Positions 43,200 through 54,694 of a stretch of 64,000 bases of DNA are shown piece after piece (position 1 is the stretch's first letter; each line of letters starts with the position of its first letter). The translations under genes were made by a program, and so were the position numbers. The notes beneath the pieces are model-generated. The model ran no database searches. It saw nothing but the letters and a program-made list of their open reading frames with translations, and had not been told where the DNA came from. This stretch comes from Bactericera cockerelli (taxonomy: Eukaryota > Arthropoda > Insecta > Hemiptera > Triozidae). The DNA is taken from contig CM044965.1 of the NCBI GenBank assembly GCA_024516035.1, positions 27,480,425 to 27,544,424 of the forward strand. Direction: 5' to 3'.

Positions 43200-44785
43200 T
43201 CAAGCGTACGAGATTTTTAGCTCGTTGAAAATTTACTATCAAGAATATTGAGTGATACATCAGACATCTCTCGAAAAGAAAGGGGTACAGTGAAAATCTC
43301 GATTTGCCTTTCAATAAACCGGAGAGGATGTTGGTGAATTTTTAATAATGTTTTATTTATGCAAATGAGGACATTTCTATAAGGTCGTCGGATGAAAGAG
43401 AATATTCAAATTAGCCATCCTGCAGGACAAATCCTTCGGATCTGTAATTCCAACGGATCTCTTTTCTATACAGGGTAACCGAGAAACTGATTCGTTCTTG
43501 ATAACCTATTATCTACTTAAAAATTCAGTTTTATTTTTGAATGTTTTTGCCGCTGATTTTTTTTTTATTTAATTTTCACTAATTAACGAAGGGGGTATTT
43601 TCCATATTTATGCGTGAATGGCACCCTTTGTTCGCAAAAAAATCTCTAATTTCGCACTCACTATTTATTTGACCTTTAGAGATTTTTTGAAAATTTTTGA
43701 AAGCCTGAGATAACTGCCGTGATGCATGTACAAAGTTTTGAGTTTGTCAATTATTTATCAATCTGTGAGTAGATTTAGATTTTTAATTTATAATTACATA
43801 TATTTTATATGCAAATGTAGTCAGGTAGAGAGACAAAATATTATTAAACAGAGTAAAATGTAAAAAACAAATAAAACTTATTCAGCAAGGCTTTTGTGAC
43901 CTTACATATCGCAAACCGACGATAATATTTTTGATTATTCTTCGATATCAAGAACAAGATCAAACATTAATATTTTTTTTCTTAAACTGTAAAAGTTCTG
44001 AAATTCAATTGACTTAAAAATCTTCTTTTGGCAAGATGAAAGATTGTTTTGTTGTTGATATTTTCTCAGAATGATATCTTTTTTTAGCCAGTTTGTGTCC
44101 TGCGACATCTGATGAGATTTTCGACCCTGTATCTAATCCTTATTACCTTTTCATAAACATGCCCGCGTACTTCTTCTTATTCAAATTATTTTTTCTATTC
44201 CACAGGAGAGAGAGAGAGAGAAGGATGGTATTATTGGAGAAAACCCTAATTTGCATAGGTATGAAATAGCTTACGTATAGGGAGATCAGAAGTTAATGTT
44301 TACAAATGACAACTACGCTGATACTACTAATGATTATATTTTATTATTTACCAAGATGATTTGATGGTGGTTATAATGTTGACGATTCTGATGGTATAAT
44401 AATAATAATGATAATAGTTTTGATCTTTTTTTAATCCTTTTGAGTGCAAAGCTGAGTGAAGTTCGCAAGATAACAACATTTTGCATAAAGGTAAGTAGTT
44501 ATATCCGGGCAATTGAATTTGCAAAAAGGATATAGGATTATCAGAACCCTTGCAGATACATACCTGTGCAGGATCTGATCTGATATCTTGAGTGGTAAAT
44601 TATCTGCCTTGTTAGATGTATTGGTTCATTTTTAAATTTGGTCGATCAAACATAATATTCTTGTTTTATGAAGAAGGGTTTTATTTTTTGAGATTCCGGA
44701 ATTCTTGAAAGACGACAAATCAGTAGCCTATCATTGGAAAATCCAGATGAAGATTGTTGTTTTTTTTCAAGTAAAAATAAATAAA
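43200..44785. other. AT-rich non-coding DNA
   Basis: No gene or clear mobile element is seen. A GAGAGA tract lies at about 44207-44222. Confidence 0.5.
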
Positions 44786-44793
44786 ATTAATAA

Positions 44794-45057
44794 TCTCTAT
44801 ATATAAAACAGGAAAAAGGACTACCTACCTACCTACCTACCTACCTACCTACCTATGTTTGTTTGTTTGTCCGGAGTTGTTTAGCCAAAACGGTAAGAGA
44901 TAGCGAAAAATGTCTCAGAATTGACCCCCCCAAAACCATTATCGCTTTGTCCAGAAAAATTATAAAAAGTTCAAAAAGGCATTGCTGTCCAGCAGTACGG
45001 CCATGCCTTAGTAAATTTGAAATTTAGTCCCGTTGCAAAGCACGGGCAAACGGCTAG
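44794..45057 (+). mobile_element. Non-autonomous Helitron, sister copy
   Basis: TCTCTATATATAAAACAGG after an A; ends CGGCTAG before a T. It has the same 3' hairpin and interior as 24579-24834. Here the (TACC)n run is longer (about 7 units) and the (GTTT)n run shorter. Apart from these runs only a few substitutions are visible, so both copies are recent. Confidence 0.9.
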
Positions 45058-45987
45058 TCAGCTATAATTGAGAAAACTCAAAACCTGATTCTCGCTATTT
45101 TCAGTCTAACGCAGGCTACCGATTACTAGCCTGTGTTGGGCTATTCAATCAGTCTAACTAATTAATAGCCTGATTGAAGTAATTGTGGGTAGGTGGTTTC
45201 TGAGTTTTCAGATATAGGAGGATGAAACCCTCTTGAATGACCTAGAAGTTAAAAAGACCTTAAACAAACAACAACAAAAACAAATCCTCCTCTAAAATTT
45301 ATCAAATCATTAAATAAATCATTAAAATATACGAATATTCTTTGAACTAAAAGCAAAGTGATAGTTATAAGTGTGAAAATCTGATAAAGGTATCAATAAA
45401 TTTCAAATTCATAAAAATAATAAAAATACAAATAATGAGGACAAATATTTTCTGCGATGAAAAAAATGTCGTAAAAAATTGTCATATTCATAAAATTTCC
45501 AGCACATTGAGCAAAGTAGATAAAAATATATAAGAAGAACAGAAATATGAATAAAAATAATGTAACATTGCTTTTAGTAGAAAAACAACATTAGAAAATA
45601 TTTTTTCAAATAATAAGAGTTATTTTATGTGAAAAGAACAGATATTTTCATTACTTTAATGCATTCCTAGCATTCTGAATTACTTTTGTTACTGATTTTA
45701 TTCTAGTTTAAAATAGTATATTGTTCCTGGCTGTAAAGCAATTTTCAAAATGCTTCATAATTTCCTGTTGCTTTTTACTGTAGAATTATTTTTTTACCTA
45801 AAAGAGCTGGGCAAATACATTGATGTTAGGACCAGAACCTATAATACTTATTGTATTTATTTTTTATTTTTTTTTAAATGCAGTTTCGTAATCCTGAGTT
45901 TCCCACTAAAGTTTGAAAGAATCCATACATCTACATTGAACAATACATAAATATATTTTTGTTAAAGAACAAAAATAGTCAGAAGAA

Positions 45988-46031
45988 ATACATTATTTTG
46001 GGCTTATTTTTAAGCCCAAAACAATGTATTT
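45988..46031. repeat. 44-base near-perfect hairpin
   Basis: AATACATTATTTTGGGCTTA, a short T-rich loop, then TAAGCCCAAAACAATGTATT. The arms of about 20 bases pair with one mismatch. Possible small MITE remnant or RNA hairpin; no homologous copy was seen in the window. Confidence 0.7.
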
Positions 46032-47394
46032 CTTCATTGCTGATTGATTAATTTAATTATAATCTTTAAATACTTTAAGATGACTGATGACCAATTGAAT
46101 TGACAGTTAAGTTTTCCAGTACCAACCATGCAACTACGTAGTTACTATTAAGTATCTACAAGTACAAGTTATTGAAATTTTAGCGGATAAACAGTATTAT
46201 GGCCACTTTTATTTCTGATCCAGGTGTCAAATGAACAGAAAATCACCAAAACTTATGCTTGCTTTAAAATAAAATAGATTCCAGACTACTTGTTTATCAA
46301 AGATTAGCATGTAGTCTTTGTGTACCCTTTCGTAACCGCCAGTTTGGCTAAAAAACGTACAGCTTCCAATATTAAAAGCTGATCCGTTTTTGTACATACA
46401 AAAAAAATGTCAACTAATTTTAAGTTCACCAGTAACAGCACGTATAAAAAACCTACAGAAATTTCTTTTTTAACCATTTCAAAACGAAAAAAACCATGCC
46501 ACATTCAAAAAAAGAGAAGAAAAAAAGTGTCACACCAGGCTTCTCTACTTTACCTTTGTGTGTCATTATGTTAATTGATTTCAGACAAACCTTTGATAAT
46601 TTAAATGATTTTCACATTCTGAGTATGCAAATTTTTCATTCAATATTAAAAAACGAGAACAAAACATCTTGCCTCATTTAAATATTTTGAAAAAGGATAG
46701 TGAAAAAAAGTCTTTTATGCTCGCGATCTTTTTCTGAACCGGAACCCTTCAGGGCACTAGTCTGTTACCTGCGATATTGTACAACATCTTTTAATTCAAT
46801 GAGAGGAGAACCAGTTTTGTAATTTCATTAGAATAAAAGTAAGGAGAGAGATTTGAAGCAGTTAAATTTCATCTTTTCAATGATGTTCATTCTCATTACA
46901 ACTCTTCATCTGAAAGGTAAGATGGTCTAATCAGAGTGATCTTCTTATCTGATTCTTTCGATCGTATTTAAAGATGTAGGAAGTATTGTGTTTTCCTATT
47001 AGAGCTTATACTTTTTCATGTTTTATCTAATAATTAAAAGTTCCTTGTCAGAGTTCATGTGCATAGTGATTTATTTAGTCTTACAACTTTTGACAGAAAC
47101 TCTAAATACGCCAGCAGTTCAATATATAAATGCGATTATTCTTCTACGACAACTCGTACATTAATACGAGTATACTTCTATAAGTAGTTTTAGAGTGTAA
47201 TTAGAGCTATTGCCACGGAGTAACTTTTCTCATAGAATTTTAAATTTTCAAAAAGAATCAGAATATCTACTCTAATTTTCTCATTCAAGTGATGTGGTTG
47301 AGAATGTCGTAGGCATAAGTGTTGATCAGTTTTTGTTTTCATAATTTTCATGTATTAGTAAAGAAAACATGATATTTTATTTGATAAAATGTAG

Positions 47395-47460
47395 TAGGTA
47401 CCTAATACTTATTTAGAAAGTAGGTACCTAATACTTATTTAGAAAGTAGGTACCTAATGT
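47395..47460. repeat. 27-bp tandem repeat
   Basis: Two and a half copies of a unit with GTAGGTACCTAATACTTATT followed by TAGAAA. Confidence 0.85.
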
Positions 47461-49818
47461 ATCCCAAATTTTCAATTTATTAGGGGTTCTCTTCAATTTT
47501 TACAATTTTGTGAAGTGATAATCCAAAGGATTTTTTAGTATAAAAAGTGTAACAAAATGTGATTCGTATTTTGATTATTCTTCCAAATATCATAAGAGAA
47601 CTGTTTTATTTCTAAGTGCCATTGATGTTGACTAAATTTTAATTGTTTCTCTCTCTTAATAATATCTTTTTTTTTCATCTCAAATTACTGGAAGATTTTT
47701 ATTCTCAAACAAGAAGGATCAAGTTGGAATAAAATTGATATGACTTCTGTATTGAACCAAAGTTTAACTTTCGAGACATGAATGTGTTAATTAAGAATCT
47801 CGGTGGATTTTTTCAGAAAGAGAGAAAATTATAGTTCATAGATGACCGTGAATATCAAAACAAACTCTGACATCTACTTTGAGCTATTTTTATCATAATT
47901 ATTTTTAAATTATAGGTTGGACCAAGACTATCATAAATATATCTGTTTTATTCCGTTTTTTGGTCAATTAAAATATTTAGAAAGCTTAACTTTAATAAAA
48001 AAGAGAGAAATACATTCTGACTTTACCAGGAGCAGAATGAATTATTCTCGTACAATGTGATGGATACACAATTTTACTTTAATCACAATTTTACACTGGG
48101 TTTCCCATATTTTTTAATAATATTTTTTTTCTTACCCAAACCTATCAAACACCTGCAATTTTGGAATAATTCAAGCTGCATTAGTTCAATATTACTTCAG
48201 GGTGTAAAAAGTACATTTATTACGTAACTATTGTATAAATATATTGCTAAAAAAAATTCATCAATAAATTTAATCAAATTACATCTATTTCATACCTATT
48301 CCAAAAAAAATGTCACTTCTTATCCAGAGAGGAAATTGCTCAAGTATTCTGAGTACTTTGCCCTCTGGATTGCGAATGGTAAAAATATTATCTGTAGAAA
48401 ATAAATAAATATATTAGCTCAATACATTCAACTATTCCAGTAGCAGAAATTTTAAGTCCAAAATTCTCCTCTGGTTAGGAATTGAACCCAATACCTTTGG
48501 ATGTAAAGACTTTATTACAGATGATGAGGAGGCGTTAAGCAATTTTTTTGTCAATAAAATTGGTAGTGGATTTGGTTAAGGCGGATCTCACTCAATCCAT
48601 GAATCCATTTCCCTGTTTTATATGAGTATGTAACCACAATAAGCCTCTGAGCATTAACTTCCCCTGGTGGTTCTCTTATGGGGAAAACAATCTTGTAATG
48701 TTCAATTGAGCAGATCTAGTGCTGAAGGATATGCGGGACTTGTCGGTATGGTGTGTCGCCCTTCTTGAGGGCACCAATTCTGCAGGCTCGCCCTCTCTGG
48801 TCCATGTATTAGAAACATCTCAGGTGTTATGAATGTTTTATTTTTATTCAATATCCTTTAAAAAATCATGTTATAACCTTGAAACCGACAACCAGTATCA
48901 ACAGCTTTTTGAAAATTCGTTCACCGTTTATTCTGAAGGACTCTCTCTATCATATTACGCATCCCATTATACACCATACAAAAAAGATGCAATTTAACAT
49001 GTTTGATAAGCGCAATTATGAACCTTGTTTCAATAGATATTAAAAAACATATTTAATATTAGACATTTTTTATGAAAGAAAAAGGAAGAATTACATAAAT
49101 TACTAAACCCTTTTTCTCTCTCTCCCGTATACAATTTTTATTCAAAATATTGCATATAAATTTAAATTTTTACGGATGGATTAAATATAATAAAGAGTAA
49201 ATATTGAAATATTACACACGTTAAAAAAATGTAAAGAAAAAGGTTTTGAAATTACCCACCTATGCAGGCCTGTGTAAAGAAATTGAAACCCTTTTAATTT
49301 TTAATGATAGCAGGAGCATCCTGAAGTTGAAGTATTACGAGAGGGAAACCCTTTTTTCTTATTTTTATGTTTATTTATTTGTTCACTTTTTTTACTGGTT
49401 TAAGTGGCTATGTTTTGGTAGCTAGTGCTTGTATTTTGGTAGTGGTGAATAAAATTTTTTGGAAGATATTAAACAGAAATAAAAATATAAGTGTTTGTCT
49501 GTTATTTTTGGCTTTTGAGTAAGATGGCTCTTGATGTTCTACTATTTATAATATCTTGATATGGTTGATTCTGTAATTTTGTAAAGGTGTATCACTGTAT
49601 CAATACTGTATCATATTGATTCAAGTAGAGTAATTTAATTTTTACTGACTTCACACACTTTTCTATGACTCATGTAAAAATTGTATTAGTCTAACTTATT
49701 TCTTGTAAGTTGTAATTGTAATTAATTTATTTGTACAAAATATCTTTTGATGTGGTACAAAGTCAAGTCATACGTAATATAAAATGGAAAATATAAATTT
49801 ATTATAAATTTTCATTTA

Positions 49819-50059
49819 TCTTAATATATAAATGTCAAAGTCACTGACCACTAACTGACCACTGACTCATCATCGCTCTACAGCCCAAACCGTAAGTCCT
49901 AGGAAGCTGAAATTTGGTAGGTAGCTTTGTCTTATAGTCTAGATGTGCAATAAGACGGGATTTTTCGAAATTCCCACTACAACACCTGCCATTGGCGAAA
50001 AAGGATTTTTTGCTTTCACGGCCATGCCTCGGCCCGCAAAGCGGGCGACAGCCTGCTTG
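49819..50059 (+). mobile_element. Decayed non-autonomous Helitron-like element
   Basis: Starts TCTTAATATATAAATG after an A. It ends with a perfect hairpin (GCCCGCAAAGCGGGC), GACAGCCTG, then CTTG before a T, where CTAG would be standard. Length 241 bp, similar to the two intact copies. It shares GGCCATGCCT before the hairpin with them. Treated as a diverged family member. Confidence 0.55.
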
Positions 50060-50399
50060 TTATATATAAATCCAAAGTACGTAATATTATATTTAATATT
50101 TTATGAAACCAGGATTCTTTATAAAATATTATAAGTTTTATAAAATATTAAATAACATTAGTCCACCTCAATCAGAATTATTTATAATTTATTTTACCCT
50201 AAGAATATGTTTTAATAAACTGAGCAGTTTTGTATATTTACTAAATATTGATTTTACTAAAAATCTTTGACTTCTGATGCCAATTTCATACGTAGCACAC
50301 AGTAGACAGAAAACAGTAATATTTAATCCCATCTTTTCTTTGTTTTGTTTCAGAGTAGACTAAATGAACTTGAAAGCTCTTACGGGTATTTTGAGAAAT

Positions 50400-50616
50400 A
50401 ATAATCATACTCTTTAGTGGAAGGTAACCACCAGGCGAGGTTAATGCTCAAAGCATTTTCTACAACCTAACCCTCATAGTATTATTATTATGAAAGTGGT
50501 AACAAAATCAAATTAATGATTAAAAATTCATGCATTGTGTGGGATTCGAACCAACGGATCTCTACGCTACCTGGACTACCAGACTAGCGCGTTAACCACT
50601 TGACTACCAGTGCACT
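50400..50616 (-). mobile_element. tRNA-derived SINE (family A), full copy
   Basis: The minus strand reads GTGCACTGGTAGTCAAGTGG, TTAACGCGCTAGTCTGGTAG and GGTTCGAATCCC, with the family tail and ATTATTATTATG block. Third full copy in the window. Confidence 0.8.
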
Positions 50617-50745
50617 TGATTTTTGGTTTTGGCTAGGTTGATTATTCTTCTAAATTTCTATAAGATAAGAAAAATTGAAAAAAATCAGGAAATACCTATA
50701 ATGGCCTTAATACGTTTCCTGTATCATTTCTATTTTTCTTTGTAG

Positions 50746-51660
50746 ATTTTCATTTTTTTTTGTAGATTTTACGATAAAACGCCTTGTAATTATGAGAGAA
50801 TCTGGTCCAATGCACATAGAGTCACAGAAGATCTCATTAATTGGTTTAGTAAAAAGGAATTATATCTCAACTATGACAAGACTGTATTTCTCTTTTTTAA
50901 ATCACCCAGGGCTTCAAGATTTAATCAAAATATAATATTAAATAACCCCAATCCAATAACAATAAAACCAGCCATCAATACAAAATTTCTAGGAATAAAT
51001 CTTGACTACCGACTAACCTGGATTGAGCACATAGAATACCTTCAAAATAAACTTAGCTCTTCTCTCTTCCTAGTGAAATCAGTCAAAAAACGATACAACA
51101 GCAAATTAGCTCTATTGACCTTCCACGCCCATTTCCAAAGCAAAATTCGATATGGCATTTCATTTTGGGCGGGAACTTGTCCAACCCGAGATGATGAAAT
51201 TTTTGTAATGCAAAAGAAAGCAATAAGGGCAATTTACTCAATGGACTATAGAGACTCATGCCGTCCCGTGTTTCTTAGTCAAAAAGTACCCACTTTTTAT
51301 GCACTATACTATTTAGAACTCTGTTGTAGCATTCAAAAACTCCTTCCCAAATTCACAACAATAAGTCAAATCCACACATATGAAACTCGTCATCGTAACA
51401 ATATACAAGTTCCAAAACATACATCATATGTAAAATCATACATTATAAATGGAATAAAAATTTTCAATACCATCCCAAATAACATGAAATCTTTAACCCC
51501 TGAAAACTTTCGAAATATACTAAAAAAAGTACTTACCGAAGGGGTACCTTATACTCACGAAGAAGCAAAAATTTTAATAAAAAAGGCAAACATATCCAAC
51601 ATCAAAACACTAATACCTGAAACTATAATATATAATATCTTACCACCACCTTCCATTATA
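50746..51660 (+). pseudogene. Non-LTR retrotransposon (Jockey/CR1-like) reverse transcriptase, C-terminal remnant
   Basis: A 5'-truncated LINE ORF2. The frame is open from a stop at 50743. Recognisable pieces: DLINWFSKKELYLNYDKT (end of the RT palm, W-x9-LN-x2-KT pattern), TKFLGINLDYRLTWIEHI (RT block with FLG-x3-D-x3-W-x2-H), then the C-terminal region with KIRYGISFW, QKKAIRAIY, SCRPVF and NTIPNNMKSL typical of Jockey-like elements. The catalytic YADD block lies upstream and is missing. The frame then runs on into a minisatellite to 52281, which is not part of the enzyme. Confidence 0.85.
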
Positions 51661-51684
51661 TTTTTTTTCTTCTTCCTTGTACAA

Positions 51685-52115
51685 AAATACTTATGCATAC
51701 ACACATGCATACACACATGCATTCATTCACATACATTCATTCATTCACATACATGCATTCATTCACATACATGCACACACATGCACATATTGCACATACA
51801 TGAATTCATTCACATACATGCACATACATGCACACACATGCATTCATTCACATACATTCATTCATTCACATACATGCATTCATTCACATACATGCACCCA
51901 CATGCATTCATTCACATACATGCAGTCAATCACATACATGCACATACATGCATTCATTCACATACATGCACATACATGCACACACATGCATTCATTCACA
52001 TACATGCATTCATTCACATACATGCATTCATTCACATACATGCACACACATGCACATACATGGACATACATGGACACACACACACACAGACGCATACACA
52101 TGGACACACACAAAA
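51685..52115 (+). repeat. CATACATGCATTCATT complex minisatellite within the LINE 3' region
   Basis: About 430 bp built from CACATACATGCA, CATTCATT and CACACATGCA units. It creates His/Thr/Cys/Ile open frames in all three plus-strand frames, none of them credible. It lies between the RT remnant and the LINE 3' end. Confidence 0.9.
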
Positions 52116-52269
52116 ACCACATAACAACACCCACATAAACACAATTTTATTATATGAATATTTTCATGATAATATGTCGTTTTTTTTTATTATTATTATT
52201 TTTTTTTTTTTTAAGTTTTTCTTTTTTGATAAGAATTTATTTAAGATTTATTTGTATATTTTTTTATTT

Positions 52270-52350
52270 ATTTATGTATGACTTTGTACCACATACAATT
52301 GTATATTTTGTACAAATAAAACAATAAATTAAAAATTAAAATTAAAATTA
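52270..52350 (+). other. LINE 3' end with polyadenylation signal and short tandem tail
   Basis: GACTTTGTACCACATACAAT, then ACAAATAAAACAATAAATTA and a (AAATT)-like tail. A similar tail in reverse appears at about 49725-49770 (TTTGTACAAAATATC, TGGTACAAAGTC). Confidence 0.55.
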
Positions 52351-52884
52351 AATTTAATATTCCTCCTAAAAATCATGATATTCAAAGTAAGGATGTAATA
52401 CATACCTCAGTTTAAAAATATGTCCTTATCTATGAATTAGCTATTGTTGAAACTGACGATATCCACTTCAAAACAATATTAAAATAAAAAAATGATATAA
52501 AGTACAAAAGTAGTTAAAAGGGTCTTGCAAGATCGACTGTTATCCAACCTGCATAATCCCTGTTTATACCGCTATCGTTTAATTTTCATTAGGATGGTAA
52601 ATTGGTAACTGGAATCAGGGTCGATATTCAATGAGATGTAACTACCTTCAACCAGGAACAGGTCGTACAATCATGAAAAAGATAATAAAATTGGTATCAG
52701 TTCTATGCTCTCAATGTGGTAAATTTAACTACCCGTTTTATAAAAAATAAAAACTTGATACATTTCAGAATAATATCTAACACCACCTCCACCAGCATAA
52801 AGTACAGAAGCAATTCTACATAAACCAATTTCTATACTTATTATAATACCTGATAAAAACTCATAAGAGCCGTATTATGAAACA

Positions 52885-52945
52885 GGATGAGTTTAATGTC
52901 GTTTTTAATTGCATGGTCATATCAAGACGGGGGTTTTATTCTCTA
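52885..52945 (-). mobile_element. 5S-derived SINE (family B) 3' fragment
   Basis: GTTTAATGTCGTTTTTAATT, GCATGGTCATATCAAGACGG and GGGTTTTATTCTC match the 3' part of 13931-14183. Confidence 0.55.
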
Positions 52946-53019
52946 TTTTTAATGGGTAGATTTGACTCTACTCGAACCAATGCCAATGCTTCATCATATC
53001 CCAATATCTTATTATTATT

Positions 53020-53160
53020 ATTTTTTTTTTTACTCTTTATTAGGTAATAGGACATATTTATACAATACAAATAATTACAAATGAAAATAATATACACAAT
53101 AACAGAAGAAAAATATAAAGAATAACAATATAACAAAGAATAAAAATATACAATATAACA
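53020..53160 (-). mobile_element. LINE 3' UTR fragment
   Basis: The plus strand has TTATTATTATT, a T run, CTCTTTATTAGGTAATAGG and TACAAATAATTACAAATG, parallel to the tail at 21858-21980. It abuts a family-D SINE. Confidence 0.5.
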
Positions 53161-53163
53161 ATA

Positions 53164-53350
53164 TCAATCTCGTAATGCCGCCACTGGCCGTTTCCCACTC
53201 TACACCTACCCCGATTGTCCTCACGAGGCTAGGGTAGGCTCAGACATCCAAATTACAGAGTCGAAGAAACTCCGAACCCGCCCGGATTTGAACCCGGGTC
53301 ACCTGAAGTGCAAGCCGAGCATGCTACCGCTGGGCGAAGGTGACTACTAG
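53164..53350 (-). mobile_element. tRNA-derived SINE (family D), copy 2
   Basis: The minus strand reads AGCGGTAGCATGCTCGGCTT, GCACTTCAGGTGACCCGGGT, a B box region TTCAAATCCGGGC, and the body to CATTACGAGATTG. It keeps an A-box-like start. Confidence 0.7.
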
Positions 53351-53389
53351 AAACCATTAAAAAAAGAAAGAGAAGATGAGTGTTTCACA

Positions 53390-53660
53390 GCCTTTTTTAT
53401 TTTGTAGCCATGAAACAGGAGCTACTGTAGACGCTTATGGTCTATGTTGTAGCCTACCCATCCCGTAGTATGCCTCTCCTCTGATGGGCGAGATGTGACA
53501 CAATACTTCCCATTTAGGTGCTGGGTCAACACGAGCGCACCGGAAGGTATCCCTTACAAACAATTGTAACCAAATCAAAATACAAATGTTCGTCGGCACG
53601 GGGGATCGAACCTGGGACCTTCCGCATGGCAAGCGAGTGCTTAACCACTGAGCTAATCGT
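53390..53660 (-). mobile_element. tRNA-Gly-derived SINE (family E), best copy
   Basis: The minus strand head TTAGCTCAGTGGTTAAGCAC, TCGCTTGCCATGCGGAAGGT and GGTTCGATCCCC parallels tRNA-Gly(GCC), with both A and B boxes. The body has GATACCTTCCGGTGCGCTCG, TGTTGACCCAGCACC and ATCTCGCCCATCAGAGGAG, ending near GCTCCTGTTTC. The short open frames in it are incidental. Confidence 0.75.
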
Positions 53661-53988
53661 ACGCTCTATTACAACGTTACAACGAAAAGTTCGTTTGGGC
53701 TGTTCCATTACAAGCAATCGCGCGCTCTTGAAACCATGATTTGAAAATTCTAATAATGAGTGAGTATTTGTACTCTATACCTGTCTGGACCCCCATGTAG
53801 GTTTCCATAAATCTTACCTGGGATCTTGGGAAGTAAACATTATGTTAATAGCTTTCTATCATCCCTGAATGAAAGGGTTGCGAACAGGCTGCATACAGGT
53901 AAACCAACATTACCCGCTATTGTTCACGTATACAGAGTGTCTATGAGTTCAGCAAACTTGTGCTAGCATTTTACTACATATCAATACG

Positions 53989-54125
53989 GTTGCTTGATCG
54001 ATAAGGCGGCGGACTTGTAACTTAGAGGTCGGTGGTTCAAGTCCCGTTTACGGCGTTCAATTAGTAAAGTGAGTTTGAGTAGTTGTGATATCACGAAAGT
54101 GATAAACACAAATATGATAACTTGA
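53989..54125 (+). mobile_element. tRNA-derived SINE (family C), copy 4
   Basis: TTGCTTGATCGATAAGGCGG, GGACTTGTAACTTAGAGGTC, the B box GGTTCAAGTCCC, then GTAAAGTGAGTTTGAGTAGT and GTGATATCACGAAAGTGATA. Confidence 0.75.
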
Positions 54126-54284
54126 ATGTTTTTTTTTTGGATATCTGCTTTGTAAGAAAACATGGTCACAAAAAACCAATATTCTTTAAAAGTGAAAAGA
54201 GTATTTTCCCTTAGCCGATCAAACAGTACCAATAATAATACATTAAATATTAGAAGTGTGCCAGTTTTGACACATATCAATATT

Positions 54285-54478
54285 GGACCAATGATCTCCA
54301 AAGTTAAGCGACGTCCAGCGAGTTGAATACTTCGTGATGCTAGCATCCGGCCCAACCCAGGCTGGGTGAGGTTAATGGGGGTAGCAGGTTTGTGCGTTTC
54401 CTGTGAATAGAGGGTATTATTCGCGTCGTGATAGGACCATGCAGTTGAAAGCGACGTTAAAAACAAATAATAACAATA
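54285..54478 (+). mobile_element. 5S-derived SINE (family B), 5'-truncated
   Basis: CCAAAGTTAAGCGACGTCCA, GCGAGTTGAATACTTCGTG, CATCCGGCCCAACCCAGGCT, GGGGGTAGCAGGTTTGTGCG and GAAAGCGACGTTAAAAACAA. It retains the 5S-like internal promoter part and the whole body. Confidence 0.75.
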
Positions 54479-54694
54479 ATATTGGACGATGTTTTTGTAG
54501 GTATAAGCTTTTTGCACCATTTATTTTATAGGTACATAGTTTTTATGTTTATAAGTTTTACTTCGTTTATTTGTTTTTCATTTAAAATTTATGAACCCCC
54601 TGTATATTGTATGATGTTAGAAAAAGAAGATTATGATTTTGAGTTATAATTTGAATAATTCACTCTTCCAAGCCCCGTTCTATAACTATACATA

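Larger units (their letters stand above)
45060..49815. other. AT-rich DNA without a recognisable gene
   Basis: No exon or retroelement protein was recognised in this long stretch. It contains a 44-base hairpin at 45988-46031, a short tandem repeat at 47395-47458 and a decayed SINE-A-like region at about 48475-48690 (GGGTTCAATTCC B box on the minus strand). Confidence 0.5.

Noticed and set aside
51677..52138. His/Thr/Cys-rich ORFs (HTCIHSH repeats)
   Set aside because: The minisatellite is open in all three frames. It is a repeat artefact downstream of the LINE remnant.
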